Shown here: piece after piece, positions 24,938-33,821 of the stretch
How positions within the stretch are numbered: position 1 is the stretch's first letter
How the letters are laid out: every line of letters starts with the position of its first letter
Assembly: GCA_028287235.1 (NCBI GenBank)
Contig: JAQBQB010000001.1
Coordinates: 52,344 to 116,343, forward strand
DNA from: Gemmatimonadota bacterium
GTDB lineage: Bacteria; Gemmatimonadota; Gemmatimonadetes; Gemmatimonadales; Gemmatimonadaceae
Length of the DNA stretch: 64,000 nt
Reading direction: 5' to 3'
Position numbers and translations under genes: made by a program
Notes under the pieces: model-generated
Seen by the model: the letters and a program-made list of their open reading frames with translations, nothing else
Database searches by the model: none
Told to the model about the DNA's origin: nothing

Positions 24938-26281
24938 ATGAAAGTTGATCCCCCGAAGCACGCGAGAAACGCGAAATACGTCGAGCAGCGCAGCACGGAC
25001 CGCCGCGAGGAATCGCGCGACGAGTCACGACCGGTGGGGATTCGCGCGTTTTGGAAAAGCCTCGGCCCCGGAATCGTCACGGGGGCGGCGGACGACGATC
25101 CGTCAGGCATCGCGACCTATTCGGTCGCCGGCGCGCAATACGGGACAACGCTGCTGTGGACGGCGCTGTTCACCTGGCCGCTGACGATCGCCGTTCAGAC
25201 GATGTGCGCGCGCATCGGGATGGTGACGGGCCAGGGCATCGCGGGCGCGCTTCGCCACAAGTTCCCGCGACCGGTACTCTTCGCCGCAGCCGTCGCGCTG
25301 TTCGTCGCGAACACGATCAACGTCGGCGCGGACCTGACCGGCATGGCGGACGCCGCCGAATTGTTGACGGGAGTCAACTCGCATATTTGGGTGATCGTGC
25401 TCGGCGTCGCCATCGCCGCCGCGACGATCTACCTCCGATACGCGACTCTCGCGCGCGTGCTCAAGTGGCTGGCCCTGACGCTCGTCGCGTACGTCATCAC
25501 GGCGCTGTACGCCGGCCCCACGTGGTCGGTCGTGGCGCACGATACGTTCGTGCCTCACATGCCGCGCGTCGGCGGCGCGTGGGCCACGCTGGTCGCCATC
25601 CTTGGCACGACCATCTCGCCGTACCTGTTCTTCTGGCAGGCGTCACAGGAAGTGGAAGAGGAGAAATCGCTCGGCCGGCGGCGCCTCGCCGACCGTGTGG
25701 GCGCGAAGCCGTACGAGATCGCGACGCGAGAGATCGACATCACGATCGGCACGTTCTTTTCGAACGCGGCGATGTTCTTCATCATTCTCGCCACGGCGCT
25801 CACGCTGCACCGCGCCGGCGTGACGAAACTGGAGACGTCGCGGCAAGTCGCCGAAGCCTTGACGCCGCTCGCCGGCCGCTTCGCGTCGCTCCTCTACACC
25901 ATCGGTCTACTGGGCACGGGAGCGCTGGCGATTCCGACGCTCGCCGGTGCCGGGGCGTATGCGTTCGCCGAGATCTTTCGGTGGCGGCAGGGGATGGACG
26001 AGCCGTACAACCGCGCACCGGGGTTCTACGCGGCGTTCATCTGCTCCATCGGTATCGGCATCGGGCTCAATTTCGCCGGAGTGAATCCGGTGGCGGCGCT
26101 CTATTGGACGGCCGTGATCAACGGTGTGCTCGCACCGTTCCTGCTGGTCGGCATTCTCATTGCCGCGTCCGATCGAAAGTTGATGGCCGGCCAGCCGAGC
26201 TCCCTGGGTGGCCGCATCGTGGTTGGAGCGACGACGATCGTGATGTTCGCCGCGGCGATCGGGATGTTCGTCGTGCATTGA
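24938..26281 (+). CDS. Divergent Nramp-like transporter without canonical Mn-site residues
   Basis: A 447-residue transporter of the Nramp fold with about eleven helices after a charged N-terminal tail (about 1-35). The helix 1 motif is DPSG (54-57, in GAADDDPSGIATYS) rather than DPGN, and the helix 6 region reads GTTISPYLFFWQ where MntH has MPHN. Loss of the conserved Met and Asn is what is described for the Nramp-related magnesium transporters (NRMT) and related clades. Mg(II) or another hard cation is therefore a possible substrate, but this is inference. It follows the CDF gene and ends with a short cytoplasmic tail. Confidence 0.85.
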   Translation: MKVDPPKHARNAKYVEQRSTDRREESRDESRPVGIRAFWKSLGPGIVTGAADDDPSGIATYSVAGAQYGTTLLWTALFTWPLTIAVQTMCARIGMVTGQGIAGALRHKFPRPVLFAAAVALFVANTINVGADLTGMADAAELLTGVNSHIWVIVLGVAIAAATIYLRYATLARVLKWLALTLVAYVITALYAGPTWSVVAHDTFVPHMPRVGGAWATLVAILGTTISPYLFFWQASQEVEEEKSLGRRRLADRVGAKPYEIATREIDITIGTFFSNAAMFFIILATALTLHRAGVTKLETSRQVAEALTPLAGRFASLLYTIGLLGTGALAIPTLAGAGAYAFAEIFRWRQGMDEPYNRAPGFYAAFICSIGIGIGLNFAGVNPVAALYWTAVINGVLAPFLLVGILIAASDRKLMAGQPSSLGGRIVVGATTIVMFAAAIGMFVVH

Positions 26282-26374
26282 CGGTGCCGGCGGATGACTG
26301 CGGACACGTGCTGACCGCACAACGCGCGTGTCGGCCCTTCTCGGCGTTGGCTGCAGTTCGGTTAGATCACTGTC

Positions 26375-27043
26375 TCACTTTCCCGAATTCGCCAGACACA
26401 GCCCCACCTTGAACGGCGGCAGCGCCGCATCCTCGCGCCTGAGATCCGCATGTGCCGAGTCCTCCATTGGCGCGAGCACAATCTTCCCGTTGTCGCCCAC
26501 GTGGAACTGCGTGCCGTAGATCTGCTTCCGGCCCCACACGAGGCGGAGATGATCCTCGAACGTCGCGACATCCACCGCCGGCGATTCCGCAGGGCCGGCT
26601 TCCATCATCCGGTGCAACACCGCGCGCGCGAAGCCCGTATCGCGCTGCGCGAGGAGATACACGGCGTGCGTGCCCGCCGCGCCGACCACACTCTTCGTGG
26701 GCCAGGTCGAGCCGCGCGCGGCCGCGAGCTTCTCGAGCTCCGCGACCATTTTGTCGGCGGTCGGCCCCAACGCCGGTTCGCGTCCGGCCACTTGCACGCC
26801 GAACTGCACCGGCGCCTGGAGCGGCGCGGCGATGCCCGCGGCCTGGAGCAGCGCGGTGCGCAACGTGTCGTTGGTCCAGTCGTGCTTCGAGTCGTCGAAC
26901 CACTCCGCCTGTCGCTTCACCCACGCATCGGTGGCGCGCACCGCGCAGCTCACGCTCTTTGCACCTTTCGCGCGCTGCGCGGCGGCAAGCGCCGGGAGGA
27001 CTGCGAGCGCCGCGAGAACGGAGAGCTGTCGTGTGAATCGCAT
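26375..27043 (-). CDS. Secreted DUF6624-like protein
   Basis: A 222-residue exported protein with a signal peptide (about 1-22, ALAAAQ cleavage). The body is helical, with HAVYLLAQRDTGFARAVLHRM and QIYGTQF, a pattern I associate with the DUF6624 family of unknown function. Two cysteines (about 33 and 216) could form a disulfide. It ends the four-gene ABC operon; two bases separate it from the preceding LamG-like gene. Function not known; location outside the cytoplasm is likely. Confidence 0.7.
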   Translation of the reverse strand: MRFTRQLSVLAALAVLPALAAAQRAKGAKSVSCAVRATDAWVKRQAEWFDDSKHDWTNDTLRTALLQAAGIAAPLQAPVQFGVQVAGREPALGPTADKMVAELEKLAAARGSTWPTKSVVGAAGTHAVYLLAQRDTGFARAVLHRMMEAGPAESPAVDVATFEDHLRLVWGRKQIYGTQFHVGDNGKIVLAPMEDSAHADLRREDAALPPFKVGLCLANSGK

Positions 27044-27045
27044 GG

Positions 27046-27756
27046 TCACTTGGCCGTCGGCGTGACGGTGAAGTCGTCGAACTCGATCATGCTGTCGGTC
27101 TTCGACCAGACGCCGATCATGCCGGACACCGGCTCGGGCAGTGTGTACTCGAGCATCAGCTTGTCGTCGAGATACCCGGTGAGTGCGGTGCCGTGCACGC
27201 TGATCTTGAGCGTATGCCAGGTGCCGAGCTCCAACGCCGCGAGATCGGGCGCGCGCTTGACGAATTTGCGGACGCCCTTGTTGAAGGTCCACAGGACGAC
27301 GTTGTCCTCGGTGCCGTTGTAGCGCACCGTGAGGTAGTCGCCGTTCGGCTTCACGTTGAAGAGGATGCCGGCGCAGCGGTCGAGCGCGCCGCCGACCATC
27401 TGGAAACGCACCGAGACGTCGCCGTTCTCGAAGTCGTCGAGTCCTTTGTAGACGGCGATCGGAAAGTACGCGAATGCCTTCACGCTCTCGATGAATTCCT
27501 CGTTGCGCGCGCCGTACAGCGCGCGCGCCTTGTCGGCCAGGCCGCCGGCGGGCTGGCCGCGCTTCCAGACGCGTCCGTCGATGAATAGCACGTTGCGCGG
27601 TCCATCCTTGGAGATCACCCAGCTTCCGACCATGGGCGCGAAGCTCTTCGGCTCATGCCCCGGCGTCTCGCCGGCGAACGTGACCTTCTTCGTCTGCGCC
27701 GACAGCGTCCCCGCGAGACACAGCAACGCCAGCAAGACCAGCGGCCTCTCTCTCAT
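27046..27756 (-). CDS. Secreted concanavalin/LamG-like protein (DUF1080-like)
   Basis: A 236-residue protein with a signal peptide (about 1-21) and a beta-jelly-roll typical of the 3-keto-disaccharide hydrolase (DUF1080) or LamG groups: DVSVRFQMVGG, AGILFNVKPNGDYLTVRYNG, LGTWHTLKISVHG and IGVWSKTDS are all phrases of that fold. It may bind sugars or act on glycosidic material outside the membrane, but no catalytic residues are evident. It lies directly after the ABC permease (2-bp gap) and before the DUF6624-like gene. A longer upstream start enters the permease frame region and was rejected. Confidence 0.78.
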   Translation of the reverse strand: MRERPLVLLALLCLAGTLSAQTKKVTFAGETPGHEPKSFAPMVGSWVISKDGPRNVLFIDGRVWKRGQPAGGLADKARALYGARNEEFIESVKAFAYFPIAVYKGLDDFENGDVSVRFQMVGGALDRCAGILFNVKPNGDYLTVRYNGTEDNVVLWTFNKGVRKFVKRAPDLAALELGTWHTLKISVHGTALTGYLDDKLMLEYTLPEPVSGMIGVWSKTDSMIEFDDFTVTPTAK

Positions 27757-27758
27757 AT

Positions 27759-29117
27759 CTATTCTCCAACAATTTGAAGGCGCCGCACCCGCGTGCGACG
27801 CGCCCACCACCACGCGGCCAGCACGATGGCCGGCCAGAAGACGAAGAAGACCCACGGCGCAAGCGTGACGTGCGCCGCCAACGGATACCCCGGATACGGA
27901 GATTCGTCCGCAGCCGCGGGCGCCGGCCGGCCCGCGAGGCGGTAGATCGTCTCGAGCACGATCGGCTCGGTCGTCGAACGCGTCATCTCGCGCTTGCCGC
28001 CGAGGTCGTACCACACTTCACCATAGTGATCGTTTGGGCGCTCGAACAGACCGCTCCTGCTGTTCGCCGCGTAGCTCACGCTTACCGACCGCATGGTGCG
28101 CCGCAGCTTGGCAAGCACGCCGCGCTCGAGGTCCGTGAGGCGTGGATCTTCCGCGGCCAGATAGACAGTGACGCGCAACGGCTGCCGGATGTCGCGCAGC
28201 GCAAGCTCGTCGGCGCGCGGAAACGAATTGCGGCGGTCCTCACTCACGTCGCGCGTGGCGCGCATGCGGCCGAACAGCGCGCACATCACGCCAACCGTGA
28301 CAACGACGCCGGCGAGCCGCGCGACGCGAACACCCGTGCGCTGCCCTTCGTCGAGCCAGACGGCCGCAATGGCGAGGCCGCCAATTCCCAGCGTCAACAT
28401 GATCAACACCGTCGCGACACGAAGCTCCCCATGCTCGAACACACGCAACGCCGCCGACGGCGTGTACTCGGCGATCGCCGACAACACACCGCCGCGTGCC
28501 GCCGCGACATAGTCGAGCGCCCAGGTGCCGAGCGTCACGGTGAGCGCAATGATCGCCGCGCTGGCGGCGCTCGCGGCGAGCGACGCGGCCGCCGCGCTGA
28601 CGCCAATCGTCAACACGCCGCGCAAGAGGTGGCCGAGCACCACGGTGAAAACCTCGGGCGCATAGAGATGGCCGCCGAGCTCGTGCCAGCGAATCATCGC
28701 GCCGGCGCCGGCCAGCCCGGCGATGATCCACGCGAAGAAGAGCGCGATCGCTTTCGCGGCGATCGTCGCGCCGAATGGTGCCGGCCCCTGAAGCGTGAGC
28801 GCGAGCTCGCCGGTCTGCTTCTCGAGGGCGATCAGCCGAATGACGACGAACGGAAAGAGCAGCGTCGCCGCGATGTCGTACGCGCCGAGCGTGGGCACGA
28901 CGATGCCCTCCAGCGGACTCAATCCCTGCGCGAGCGCCGACGGTCCGCCGCCAATTCCACTTGCTTCGGCGTACAGGTTCACCGACGTGATGAAGGCGTG
29001 CCCCACGAGTGCGCCGACGACGACGAGGAGCAGCCAGTACGCACGCGACGACGCGAGCTCCCGCATTTCCTTCTCGAGCAGCCAGCGCCACGTGGTGCGG
29101 TGGCTACGTGAGCGCAA
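27759..29117 (-). CDS. ABC-2-type transporter permease
   Basis: A 452-residue membrane protein with six helices in the first ~270 residues, in the ABC-2/GldF-like arrangement (ALVGHAFITS in helix 1; RLIALEKQTGELALTLQGP in the coupling loop). A soluble domain (about 290-410) and a last helix (about 420-440) follow; this part recalls the GldG-like extracellular half. The frame begins with TTG at 29117, overlapping the ATPase by 14 bp; a later ATG at 29066 would drop 17 residues and is an alternative. Works with the ATPase encoded upstream; substrate unknown. Confidence 0.82.
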   Translation of the reverse strand: MRSRSHRTTWRWLLEKEMRELASSRAYWLLLVVVGALVGHAFITSVNLYAEASGIGGGPSALAQGLSPLEGIVVPTLGAYDIAATLLFPFVVIRLIALEKQTGELALTLQGPAPFGATIAAKAIALFFAWIIAGLAGAGAMIRWHELGGHLYAPEVFTVVLGHLLRGVLTIGVSAAAASLAASAASAAIIALTVTLGTWALDYVAAARGGVLSAIAEYTPSAALRVFEHGELRVATVLIMLTLGIGGLAIAAVWLDEGQRTGVRVARLAGVVVTVGVMCALFGRMRATRDVSEDRRNSFPRADELALRDIRQPLRVTVYLAAEDPRLTDLERGVLAKLRRTMRSVSVSYAANSRSGLFERPNDHYGEVWYDLGGKREMTRSTTEPIVLETIYRLAGRPAPAAADESPYPGYPLAAHVTLAPWVFFVFWPAIVLAAWWWARRTRVRRLQIVGE

Positions 29118-29862
29118 GGAACACCTCCTCGAGACCGCCGTCGCTCACGCCGGCTTTCGCGCGCAATTCGGCGAGCGTTCCCTCGCCGGCGACGTAGCCG
29201 CCGCTCAACAGCACGAATCGGTCGCAGATGCGCGCCGCGTCGCCGAGTTGGTGGATCGACAAGAACAGCGTGCGGCGCTTGGCGGCGTGGTGTCGCAAGA
29301 CCTCCATCACGTCGCGCGTCTGCCGCAGGTCGAGACCGTCGAAGGGCTCGTCGAGCATCAGCAGCGGTTGTGGCGTGAGCAGCCCAACGGCCAGCAGCAC
29401 GCGACGGTGCTCTCCCTTCGAGAGCTCTCCGAGCCGCGCGCGAAGCAGCGGACCGAGGCCGAGCAACTCGACGACTTCGACGTGTGCCGCGGCCGTCGCG
29501 CCGTGGAGGCCCGCGACGAAGCGCAGCACCCAATCGACCGACTGGTCGGGCCAGGGCTGAATGCCGTCGGGCACGAAGTAGAGATGCCGCTTTCGCTCGT
29601 GCGGCTCCACGGCGCGATCGTCGATCGACACCGTGCCGAGCGTGGAGGGCGTGACGCCGGCGAAGCACTGAAAGAGCGTCGTCTTTCCCGAGCCGTTCGG
29701 GCCAATCAACCCGAGAATCTCACCTGGGCGGACCGAAAAGCTCGCGCCACGCAGAGCCCAAAAGGACCCGAAGCGTTTCGACAGGTTCTCGACCCGGATG
29801 ATGGCGGAAGGCCCGGCGCCGGCACCAGCTTCGGCGCGCGGCACGGGCTGCGGCAAGGCCAT
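29104..29862 (-). CDS. ABC transporter ATPase with variant signature motif
   Basis: A 252-residue ATPase: Walker A GPNGSGKTT, Walker B LLMLDEP followed by FDGLD, and H-loop His in LSIHQ. The signature is LSKGEHRRV instead of LSGGQ, a variant seen in some ABC-2 systems. The N-terminal 22 residues are Pro/Ala-rich and likely disordered. It heads the minus-strand operon ATPase - permease - LamG-like - DUF6624-like, and is divergent from the TonB-dependent receptor, with which it may share a regulatory region. Confidence 0.9.
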   Translation of the reverse strand: MALPQPVPRAEAGAGAGPSAIIRVENLSKRFGSFWALRGASFSVRPGEILGLIGPNGSGKTTLFQCFAGVTPSTLGTVSIDDRAVEPHERKRHLYFVPDGIQPWPDQSVDWVLRFVAGLHGATAAAHVEVVELLGLGPLLRARLGELSKGEHRRVLLAVGLLTPQPLLMLDEPFDGLDLRQTRDVMEVLRHHAAKRRTLFLSIHQLGDAARICDRFVLLSGGYVAGEGTLAELRAKAGVSDGGLEEVFLALT

Positions 29863-29908
29863 GGAGGGGTATTCTCGTCGGGGACCGCGCTCGAGGCAAT
29901 GGCGAAAA

Positions 29909-29924
29909 TGTCAGCGGGCTGACA
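29909..29924. promoter_or_regulatory. 16-bp palindrome between ABC operon and TonB receptor
   Basis: TGTCAGCGGGCTGACA has perfect 7-bp arms with a 2-bp centre. It lies 47 bp before the ABC ATPase start and 72 bp before the receptor start, in the 133-bp divergent promoter region. This is where a repressor controlling both units would bind. No regulator gene is adjacent, so the partner is unknown. Confidence 0.45.
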
Positions 29925-29995
29925 GGTTCGAGCGTATTAATTCACACGGTTGCCCACAACCGCGCCACTCCTTTACCAACCCGAGACAGATCATA

Positions 29996-32374
29996 ATGAT
30001 GTCATCGCTGGTCCGACATCTGGCACGCGTCGCATCGATCGCGGGCCTCGCAACCGCTCTGACGCTCGTCGCAGCCTCCGTCGCCATCGCACAAAAGGGC
30101 GGCAATATCCGCGGCACGGTCACGAACGCGCAGACGCACGCGCCGATTCTCGGCGCACGCGTCGCCATCGCGAATCCTGAGCGCGTCGCGATCACGGACG
30201 ATCACGGCACGTACGTCCTGCGCGAGTTGCCCGCCGGCACGTACGTCGTGATGACGAGCGCGATCGGTCGGAAGCCGGACAGCAGCAGCGTATCCGTCTC
30301 CGCCGGCTCGACGGTGACGCGCGACGTGGTGATGAAGGAGGGCTCGCTGCTCCTGTCGAGCGTGATCGTGTCGGCAACGCGCTCTCCGGTCGAAGCCAGC
30401 AAGGTCGCGTCGACGGTGAACGTGCTGACGCCCGAGCAGGTTCGTCAAAGTCCGGCGCGCGAGTCGCAGGATCTTCTGCGCGAAATCTCCGCCGTCGAGC
30501 TGCCGCGCACGAGCAGTCTGGTGGGCGGCACGGCGCAGATCGTCTCGATCCGCGGCGTGGACGAAGGCCGCACGGCAGTGCTGTTCGACGGCATTCCGGT
30601 GAACGACGCGTGGGGCGAGTGGATCGACTGGGGGCGCATTCCAAAGGTGATGCTCGATCGCGTGGAAGTCGTGGAGGGCGGCACGTCGAGCCTGTACGGC
30701 AACGGCGCGATGGGCGGAGCGATTTCGTTCTTCTCGCGCCCACTCTCGCCGGGCGCCATGACCATGACGCTCGACGGCGGCAGCCGCGACGCGCGTCACG
30801 GCGCCATCTCGGCGGGGGTTCCGATCTACGGCGCGCTGTCGGCGAACGTAGTCGGCGACTATCAGCAGGGCGGCGGCTACAACCTGATCGATCCGGCAAA
30901 GGCCGGCGCGGTCGACGTCGTGTCGCAGGTGATCCAGCGCAACGCGTATCTCCGCCTCAACTACGCGCCGTCCGCGAATTGGTCGGCGTTCGTCACCGGC
31001 CACGAGTTCGGCGACTCGCGCAACACCGGCACGCCGCTGTCGTTCGCCAACCGCGACCAGCAGAACTTCGACCTGGGGCTCAACTACGGCGCGTACACCA
31101 CGGGCTTCCTGTCGCTCCGCGCGTTCGACGGACGGCAGACCGAAGCGCAGCGCTCGACGGCCATTCGCGCCGGGGGCCGCGCCGCTGAAGACAGCAGCCT
31201 CACCGCGACGATCCCCAGCCACGATTGGGGCGGCTCGGCGCAGTGGACGCGCAGCAACACATGGATGCTCGAGTCGTTCAGTGTGGGCGGCGACTTCCGC
31301 CACTACCAGGGCGACTTTAATGAAGTGGACTTCAACACGACCTGCCCGGGCGTGAACTGCGGCAAGCTCGCGCGTACGGTGTCGAGTGGCGGATCGCAGA
31401 ACCTGAGCGGCGCGTTCATCCAGGCGATCGCGGCGCCGATCGCACCGCTGCGCATCGAGCTGAGCGCGCGCGTGGATCGCTGGGACAACAACAACGGCCA
31501 TTCGCTCGACGTCACTCCAACGGCGACGTCGAACGTCACGAACACGAAGAGCTACGGCGACAGCAGCAAGACGGCGTTCTCCCCGCGCGTGGGCCTGCGC
31601 TATCAGCTCTTTTCGTCGCTGTCGCTCCACGCGGCCTACTACCGCGCCTTCCGCGCGCCGAACCTCGCCGAGCTGTATCGCAAGCAGGTGAGCTCCACGT
31701 CGATCACGATCCCGAATCCGTATCTCGCGGCGGAGAATGCCGAGGGGCGCGAAGCGGGCTTCGACTGGCAACCGATCGACTGGATTCAGTTCAAGGGCAC
31801 CTGGTACGTGGCGGACTACAACAACTTCAACGTGCCGACGAACCTCACCGCCACGTCGACCCCGCCGCGTCCGGCCGACTGCGGCACGGTGACGACCTGC
31901 CGCACGCGCCTCAACGTCAATAAGTCGCGCAGTGAAGGCGGCGAGGCGTACGTCGCGGTACATCCGATCCAGCAGCTCTTCCTGAGCGGCAGCGTGAATT
32001 ACGACGACGACCGCCAGCAGAGCGGACTCCCGGCCGGGACGACCGACAACACCAAGCCGCACATCAACCGCGTACCGTCGCCCAAGCAGACGCTACGCGG
32101 TACGTACTCGTCGGCGATGTTCGGCGACTGGACGGCGCTCTACCGCCACGAAGGACACACGACGACGCTGCAGGGCGTGTGGCTCGATCCGTTCACCGTT
32201 GTCGACGCGAACGTGCAGCGAGAGATCGTGCCGGGCGTGCGCGGATTCGTGTCGGTGGAGAACATCGGCGACAAGAAGTATCAGATCAATCTGTCGGCGG
32301 CGGGACCGGCCGGCATTGCATCGATCGGCATGCCGCGCACCGTTCGAGTGGGCGTCGAGGCGTATCGGTACTAA
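29996..32374 (+). CDS. TonB-dependent outer-membrane receptor
   Basis: A 792-residue receptor. A signal peptide (about 1-33, ending SVAIAQ) is followed by a carboxypeptidase-regulatory-like domain (about 36-110; GTVTNAQTHAPILGARV), a plug domain (about 120-230; STVNVLTPEQVRQSPA, RGVDEGRTAVLFDGIPVND, VEVVEGGTSSLYGNGAMGG) and a 22-strand barrel region ending in a terminal aromatic (AYRY). The FRAPNLAELY string near residue 555 is typical of cobalamin/siderophore-type receptors. Ligand unknown. Start is one of two consecutive ATGs. Its stop overlaps the stop of the convergent aquaporin gene by 4 bp. Confidence 0.93.
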   Translation: MMSSLVRHLARVASIAGLATALTLVAASVAIAQKGGNIRGTVTNAQTHAPILGARVAIANPERVAITDDHGTYVLRELPAGTYVVMTSAIGRKPDSSSVSVSAGSTVTRDVVMKEGSLLLSSVIVSATRSPVEASKVASTVNVLTPEQVRQSPARESQDLLREISAVELPRTSSLVGGTAQIVSIRGVDEGRTAVLFDGIPVNDAWGEWIDWGRIPKVMLDRVEVVEGGTSSLYGNGAMGGAISFFSRPLSPGAMTMTLDGGSRDARHGAISAGVPIYGALSANVVGDYQQGGGYNLIDPAKAGAVDVVSQVIQRNAYLRLNYAPSANWSAFVTGHEFGDSRNTGTPLSFANRDQQNFDLGLNYGAYTTGFLSLRAFDGRQTEAQRSTAIRAGGRAAEDSSLTATIPSHDWGGSAQWTRSNTWMLESFSVGGDFRHYQGDFNEVDFNTTCPGVNCGKLARTVSSGGSQNLSGAFIQAIAAPIAPLRIELSARVDRWDNNNGHSLDVTPTATSNVTNTKSYGDSSKTAFSPRVGLRYQLFSSLSLHAAYYRAFRAPNLAELYRKQVSSTSITIPNPYLAAENAEGREAGFDWQPIDWIQFKGTWYVADYNNFNVPTNLTATSTPPRPADCGTVTTCRTRLNVNKSRSEGGEAYVAVHPIQQLFLSGSVNYDDDRQQSGLPAGTTDNTKPHINRVPSPKQTLRGTYSSAMFGDWTALYRHEGHTTTLQGVWLDPFTVVDANVQREIVPGVRGFVSVENIGDKKYQINLSAAGPAGIASIGMPRTVRVGVEAYRY

Positions 32375-33078
32375 GACACCGCTCCTTCCACGCCGAGCAT
32401 CTCGCCCGAGGGAGCTCGCACGCCGCGCAAGAACTCGTACGTCCGCGCCCCGACCATCGCCGCCGTGATTGGCGCGGCCCAGTAGATCCAGTGCGCACGC
32501 CACGCGCCGCCAACGATCGCCGGCCCGAGCGAGCGAGCCGGATTCATCGAGGCGCCGGTGAGCGGGCCGCCCATCATCGCGCAAAAGCCGACCGTCAGTC
32601 CCACAGCGATCGCGGCGAATCCGCTGGCCACGCGCTCGTCGGTGGCGACCGCCATGATCACGAACATGAGCGCGAACGACAACAGCCATTCCACGGCGAA
32701 CGCCGCGCCGACGGACACGGCCGGCAGTGTCGCACCCATGCCGCCAACGTTGCCGATCGCGGCGCGCAAGGCGAGCGATGCCGCCACGGCGCCGATGCAC
32801 TGCGCCGCGATGTACGGCGCGACCTCGCGCGCCGGAAAGCGGCGCGCCGACCAGAACCCAAGCGTCACGGCGGGATTCAAGTGTGCGCCGGAGAGGTGTC
32901 CCGTGGCGTAGATCATCGCGATGACGACGAACGCAAACGAGAGCGAGACGCCCGCGTGGCCGATCGCGCCGCGGGAGAACGCGTCGACCATCGCCGCGCC
33001 CGGTCCGATCAGCACGAGAAAGAACGTTCCGATCGCCTCGGCGATCCATCGCCGTACGTCGCTACGCTCGGTAGTCAC
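32371..33078 (-). CDS. MIP-family channel (aquaporin), wide-pore type, in ars operon
   Basis: A 235-residue aquaporin-fold channel with six helices and both NPA boxes (HLNPAVT and SMNPARS). Aligning by hand to E. coli AqpZ, the selectivity filter reads Phe, Ala, Ala, Arg: the water-selective His is replaced by Ala, giving a wider pore like NIP/AqpN channels that pass metalloids or glycerol. It is the last gene of arsR - arsM - phosphoesterase - MIP; in Sinorhizobium an ars-operon aquaporin (AqpS) lets arsenite leave the cell. Arsenite permeability here is inference. GTG start gives a GTGA overlap with the phosphoesterase. Confidence 0.88.
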   Translation of the reverse strand: MTTERSDVRRWIAEAIGTFFLVLIGPGAAMVDAFSRGAIGHAGVSLSFAFVVIAMIYATGHLSGAHLNPAVTLGFWSARRFPAREVAPYIAAQCIGAVAASLALRAAIGNVGGMGATLPAVSVGAAFAVEWLLSFALMFVIMAVATDERVASGFAAIAVGLTVGFCAMMGGPLTGASMNPARSLGPAIVGGAWRAHWIYWAAPITAAMVGARTYEFLRGVRAPSGEMLGVEGAVS

Positions 33079-33821
33079 GACGCGCCGCCCGCACGAAGGA
33101 AGTCGGCGAGCTCGTTCGGCAGCTCGCTGTCGGCGATCGCGCTTGCCGCGGCTTCGACGTCGTATTCCACGCGCACGAGCTCCGACCCTCCGCCGTCTTC
33201 GCCGACGTCGAGCAGGAAGTAGCCCGCACGGGGGTCGCGATCCTTGGGACGGCCGACACTTCCGGTATTCAGGAACACCACACCGCCGACGATGCGCTGC
33301 CACGGCACGTGCGTGTGCCCGAACGCAACGACGTCGCCGACGCGGGCGCCGAGCGACGCGCCCATCTTCGCCAGGAAATCGTCGGAGCGATCGGCGCCGA
33401 CGTACACCGTGTTCAGTGCATGGTTGCCGTGCACCAGCGTGACCGTCGGGCCCGCGGTGTGACCGCCGAGCGGACGGATGTCGATGCGAAAGGGCAGCGC
33501 GGCGAGGAAGGTCTTCGTCTGAGGGCTGACATGCTGCCGCGTCCACGCATACGAGAGATGCGAGAGCTCTTCCTGCTTCGCATCCTCGTAGCGGCAGCCA
33601 CAATGCTTGTAGTCCGTTGCCACCGTGGAGTCGTAGTTGCCTGCGACGCCGGGTATGTGCTCGGAGGCGATGCGCTCGACGACTTCATTCGGCCACGGCG
33701 CGTACCCGACCAGATCGCCGAGGTGATAGATGGCGTCGACGTCGCGGGTTCGGATGTCGCGGAGGACCGCGTCGAGGGCGGGCAGGTTCGCGTGGATGTC
33801 GGAGATGAGCGCGTACCGCAT
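33075..33821 (-). CDS. Calcineurin-like metallophosphoesterase (YfcE/MJ0936 type)
   Basis: A 248-residue metallophosphoesterase. Motifs run in order: ISDIHAN (Asp, His), HLGDLVGY (Asp), GNYD (replacing GNHD), VHGNH and GHTHVP. These ligate two divalent metals for phosphodiester or phosphomonoester cleavage. An insertion with CGC(R) and CPh-type residues near 80 is of unclear role. The substrate is unknown; being between arsM and the MIP channel, overlapping both, it may process an arsenic-related or nucleotide metabolite. The ATG at 33821 shares a base with the arsM stop (TGATG). Confidence 0.88.
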   Translation of the reverse strand: MRYALISDIHANLPALDAVLRDIRTRDVDAIYHLGDLVGYAPWPNEVVERIASEHIPGVAGNYDSTVATDYKHCGCRYEDAKQEELSHLSYAWTRQHVSPQTKTFLAALPFRIDIRPLGGHTAGPTVTLVHGNHALNTVYVGADRSDDFLAKMGASLGARVGDVVAFGHTHVPWQRIVGGVVFLNTGSVGRPKDRDPRAGYFLLDVGEDGGGSELVRVEYDVEAAASAIADSELPNELADFLRAGGAS

